Made by a program: the position numbers and the translations under genes. The notes under the pieces are model-generated. The model searched no databases. It was not told the DNA's origin and worked only from the letters and a program-made list of their open reading frames with translations. Of a stretch of 64,000 nucleotides of DNA, positions 58,900 through 64,000 are shown in pieces (position 1 is the first letter of the stretch; each line of letters opens with the position of its first letter). Origin of the DNA: Acinetobacter tandoii DSM 14970 = CIP 107469 (GTDB lineage: Bacteria; Pseudomonadota; Gammaproteobacteria; Pseudomonadales; Moraxellaceae); the NCBI RefSeq assembly GCF_000400735.1, contig NZ_KE007362.1, positions 122,276-186,275 on the forward strand, in the 5' to 3' direction.

Positions 58900-60484
58900 T
58901 ATCTTGTTGTTGCAACAATACTGCAACTCTTTGTGTATGGGCGATGAGATGTACAATCCAACGTTGTGCAGCCAATAAATCCAAGGTCTGAGAAGCTGTA
59001 AGTTGATGGTTTACCGAGGCATGCATAATCTTCTGACGAAGGAATTCTTGCTGTTCGTTGCTCGCTTGCTCTAACTGAATTAAATCATTCACAAAATCTG
59101 TTGGAAATTTTGGAAATGGTGTTGTTTGTAAATATTCAATTTGTCTTTCCAAATGCTTAACCAATGCTAAAGGAAGTTCTTGTAATATTTGCTGCTTCTT
59201 AAGCAATTCAACTTGCGCAACATCTTGTAAATCATTTCTCAAAACTCTGATATATACCACTAATCTGAGCAAGAGAATTAGACGCTGCTGATCGCTGAGA
59301 GACTGTGGAACAGACATGCGCTCTAAGTAGGATTCTACAGTTTTTATGGTTGCATCCATCTCATTGGTATTAACCATTGTAGTAATAATTTCACTACGAA
59401 TAAATTTAATCAGTAAAGAATAGATATCAGTTAATGTTTGCAGCAAAACACGTTCTGTTGCAGCTATAGCCAGTGCAGGTACACTGTATAAACTATCATC
59501 CAAGTAGCGTGTTAATGAATTTTCTTGCTCAGGTAATAACCTTAATAGGACTTGTTCAAATCGACCAATAAACGGCATAAAAATTAAGGCACCGAGCAAG
59601 CTAAAGCACGTATGAAACGCAGCAACGATAAGAATGGGATCCAAATGATGGATAAAGGCTATATACTGATAAGCCCATAAGAATCCAGGTAATAACAATA
59701 AAAAAGCAAATATTGCAGTCACAACATTAAAAATGACATGTACGGCAGCAGTTCGTTTTGCACTGGTAGTCGCCCCTACTGCGGCCAAAACTGCAGTAAC
59801 AACAGTCCCAACGTTTTGACCTATTACCAAAGCTAAGGTTTGCTCCAAGTTAATCGCTTGGCTCGCCAAAGCCGCTAAAGTTGCTGTAATTGCTGCACTC
59901 GATGAGTGCAACAAAATCGTCATCACAAAATCAATCAGTACTAAAAGTAATTTACTTAAAAGACTTTCTGTTGGCCAACGACTTAAATCAACTGAAGCAG
60001 CAACCCCTGCCATAGCTTGCTGTAAAACATCTATTCCAAAAAATAATAAACCGAACCCAGCAATAGTCATTCCCATTAAAGCCAGACGTTCTTTAGCAAG
60101 TAGTTTTAAGATTGCTCCAATAGCAACCAAAGGTAAGGCTATTTTTGAGATTGAAAATTTTAAACCAAGTAATGCAACCATCCAACCTGTACTGGTGGTA
60201 CCGATATTGGCACCAATAATTACACCAATTGCATTACTAAACGTCAGAATACCAGCACTAACAAATCCAATAGTTGCTAAAGTCCTTGCTGTAGATGATT
60301 GCACAGCAATCGTGATGATAATACCCGAAAACATTGCTTTTAAGGGAGAGTCCATGAAGCGCACTAGCCATTGTCTCAATGCTTCCCCAGCAATAGCTTT
60401 AAGGCTATCGGTCATTAAACTCATTCCTAATAGAAATAAGCCAATACCCCCACACAACTGTAATAAAATATTCAGCACAATCAT
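58889..60484 (-). CDS. Na/Pi-cotransporter II-related (NptA/YjbB-like) protein
   Basis: The 531-residue protein has an N-terminal transport domain with the family repeats LLGMSLMTDSLKAIAGEAL, SGIIITIAVQSSTARTLATIGF and a second copy ILLHSSSAAITATLAALAS, giving about eight to nine membrane helices. A C-terminal cytosolic PhoU-like helical region follows (about residues 330-531). It could carry phosphate out of or into the cell; direction is not readable. It overlaps the convergent flavoprotein gene by 11 bp. Confidence 0.9.
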   Translation of the reverse strand: MIVLNILLQLCGGIGLFLLGMSLMTDSLKAIAGEALRQWLVRFMDSPLKAMFSGIIITIAVQSSTARTLATIGFVSAGILTFSNAIGVIIGANIGTTSTGWMVALLGLKFSISKIALPLVAIGAILKLLAKERLALMGMTIAGFGLLFFGIDVLQQAMAGVAASVDLSRWPTESLLSKLLLVLIDFVMTILLHSSSAAITATLAALASQAINLEQTLALVIGQNVGTVVTAVLAAVGATTSAKRTAAVHVIFNVVTAIFAFLLLLPGFLWAYQYIAFIHHLDPILIVAAFHTCFSLLGALIFMPFIGRFEQVLLRLLPEQENSLTRYLDDSLYSVPALAIAATERVLLQTLTDIYSLLIKFIRSEIITTMVNTNEMDATIKTVESYLERMSVPQSLSDQQRLILLLRLVVYIRVLRNDLQDVAQVELLKKQQILQELPLALVKHLERQIEYLQTTPFPKFPTDFVNDLIQLEQASNEQQEFLRQKIMHASVNHQLTASQTLDLLAAQRWIVHLIAHTQRVAVLLQQQDTIE

Positions 60485-60704
60485 TCTCGATTTATAGTTC
60501 TTATCATTTCACAGGTTTATCATAGAATATGAGAGAAATAAAATTTGATCTTATAATATAACTCTGTGTATTTCAGATTTTTAATACTTAAGCCTTAGAG
60601 TTAGAATCAGCGACTTTAAGGTTATTTATAATAATCTTCACATATTACCTTTCATTCATGCACTTTAAACTTGTTATTAACTTAATAATTTTCTACTAGA
60701 CGAT

Positions 60705-60738
60705 AAAAAGCCCCCTAACCATTGAGTTAGGGGGCTTT
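60705..60738 (-). terminator. Terminator of the rRNA operon
   Basis: A 13-bp perfect stem AAAGCCCCCTAAC/GTTAGGGGGCTTT with a six-base loop, followed by TT on the minus strand, lies 11 bp beyond the 5S rRNA. Confidence 0.88.
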
Positions 60739-60748
60739 AGAATAATGA

Positions 60749-60862
60749 GCTGGCGATGACTTACTCTCACATGGGTAACCCCACACTACCATCAGCGCTA
60801 AGAGGTTTCACTTCTGAGTTCGGGAAGGGATCAGGTGGTTCACTCTTGCTATTGTCGCCAGC
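60749..60862 (-). rRNA. rrf: 5S ribosomal RNA
   Basis: The minus strand begins GCTGGCGACAATAGCAAG and ends GTCATCGCCAGC, so its two ends pair as expected. The conserved loop around CCCTTCCCGAACTCAGAAG and the GATGGTAGTGTGG segment are present. Length is about 114 nt. Confidence 0.95.
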
Positions 60863-61060
60863 ACAACTGTTTATGGACTTGTTCAGGTTTTATGCTCAGA
60901 TCATTTGATCTTGTTGCTACCCTACTTGGTACCAAATGAGTTATTAACGGATTAGTTAACTGAGTCGAATTTTATGTTCTAGCTTTCACTAAATCAAGTT
61001 TTTTGTTTCAGATCAGGGTTAACTGATCTTTTATGAATCGATTATAAGCTTTAAATACAA
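60863..61060. other. 23S-5S spacer
   Basis: This spacer holds no gene. It has three small hairpins: AGATCA/TGATCT at 60898-60911, a TTGGTACCAA palindrome at 60926-60935 and AGATCAG/CTGATCT at 61010-61029. No tRNA gene is visible. Confidence 0.7.
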
Positions 61061-63983
<2,923 letters not shown>

Positions 63984-64000
63984 TCGTTATTACCTACAAG
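63984..64000 (-). other. Start of the 16S-23S spacer, cut by window
   Basis: Only the last bases before 23S are included. Spacer tRNA genes, if any, would lie beyond the window. Confidence 0.6.

Overview
The window looks like a piece of an Acinetobacter (Moraxellaceae) chromosome. The basis is the low-to-moderate GC content, the protein character of the housekeeping genes, short operons closed by strong A/T-flanked hairpins, an Acu-like chaperone-usher fimbrial operon, and an rRNA operon end whose 23S termini pair through a GTTGTATAGTCAAG stem. The species cannot be fixed from the sequence alone. Nearly all of the window is core genome: translation, protein export, outer-membrane assembly, cofactor and amino-acid synthesis, and stress repair.

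Layout. 1-5.1 kb: tgt (5' end cut by the window), yajC, secD and secF on the plus strand, then an Sfp-type phosphopantetheinyl transferase on the minus strand. 5.2-14 kb: a long minus-strand cluster running rlmN, pilW/pilF, rodZ, ispG, hisS, yfgM, bamB, der, with several overlapping or nearly touching genes. 14.1-16.8 kb: ndk, iscX, a PAP2 phosphatase and a GT4 glycosyltransferase. 16.9-21.0 kb: a four-gene fimbrial operon (pilin, chaperone, usher, tip-like protein), AT-rich and preceded by about 0.9 kb of very AT-rich non-coding DNA. 21.9-25.3 kb: ilvI-ilvH-ilvC. 25.9-30.7 kb: a DUF4124 protein, leuS, lptE, holA. 30.9-35.7 kb: a macA-macB-outer-membrane-factor efflux operon. 35.8-40.7 kb: fabI, a YccA/Bax-inhibitor membrane protein, orn, rsgA, then a yibN-grxC-secB block. 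40.7-45.9 kb: alkB-like and Ada-like alkylation repair genes, cytochrome b562, coaBC, radC, a bestrophin. 46-51 kb: a glutathione S-transferase gene interrupted by an in-frame TGA, a PHP-domain gene, yciB, yciI, a small coiled-coil membrane protein, mnmC. 51-55.3 kb: rhodanese, yajQ, two hotdog proteins, trxC, an alpha/beta hydrolase, and a compact set of two paralogous DUF442 proteins plus a 34-residue lipoprotein. 55.3-60.5 kb: a large Ig-repeat lipoprotein, a dihydrolipoamide-dehydrogenase-like flavoprotein and a Na/Pi-cotransporter-like protein. 60.7-64 kb: the 5S and 23S rRNA end of an rRNA operon on the minus strand.

How the genes work together. YajC-SecD-SecF, YfgM, BamB, SecB and LptE are separate parts of export and outer-membrane assembly. 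RlmN, Der, RsgA, MnmC, Tgt, HisS and LeuS serve ribosome and tRNA function. IlvIHC makes branched-chain amino acids. The fimbrial operon is the clearest accessory island. The least described unit is the overlapping trio at 54.4-55.3 kb: a cytoplasmic DUF442 protein, a predicted periplasmic DUF442 paralogue and a tiny lipoprotein, joined by two 8-bp start/stop overlaps.
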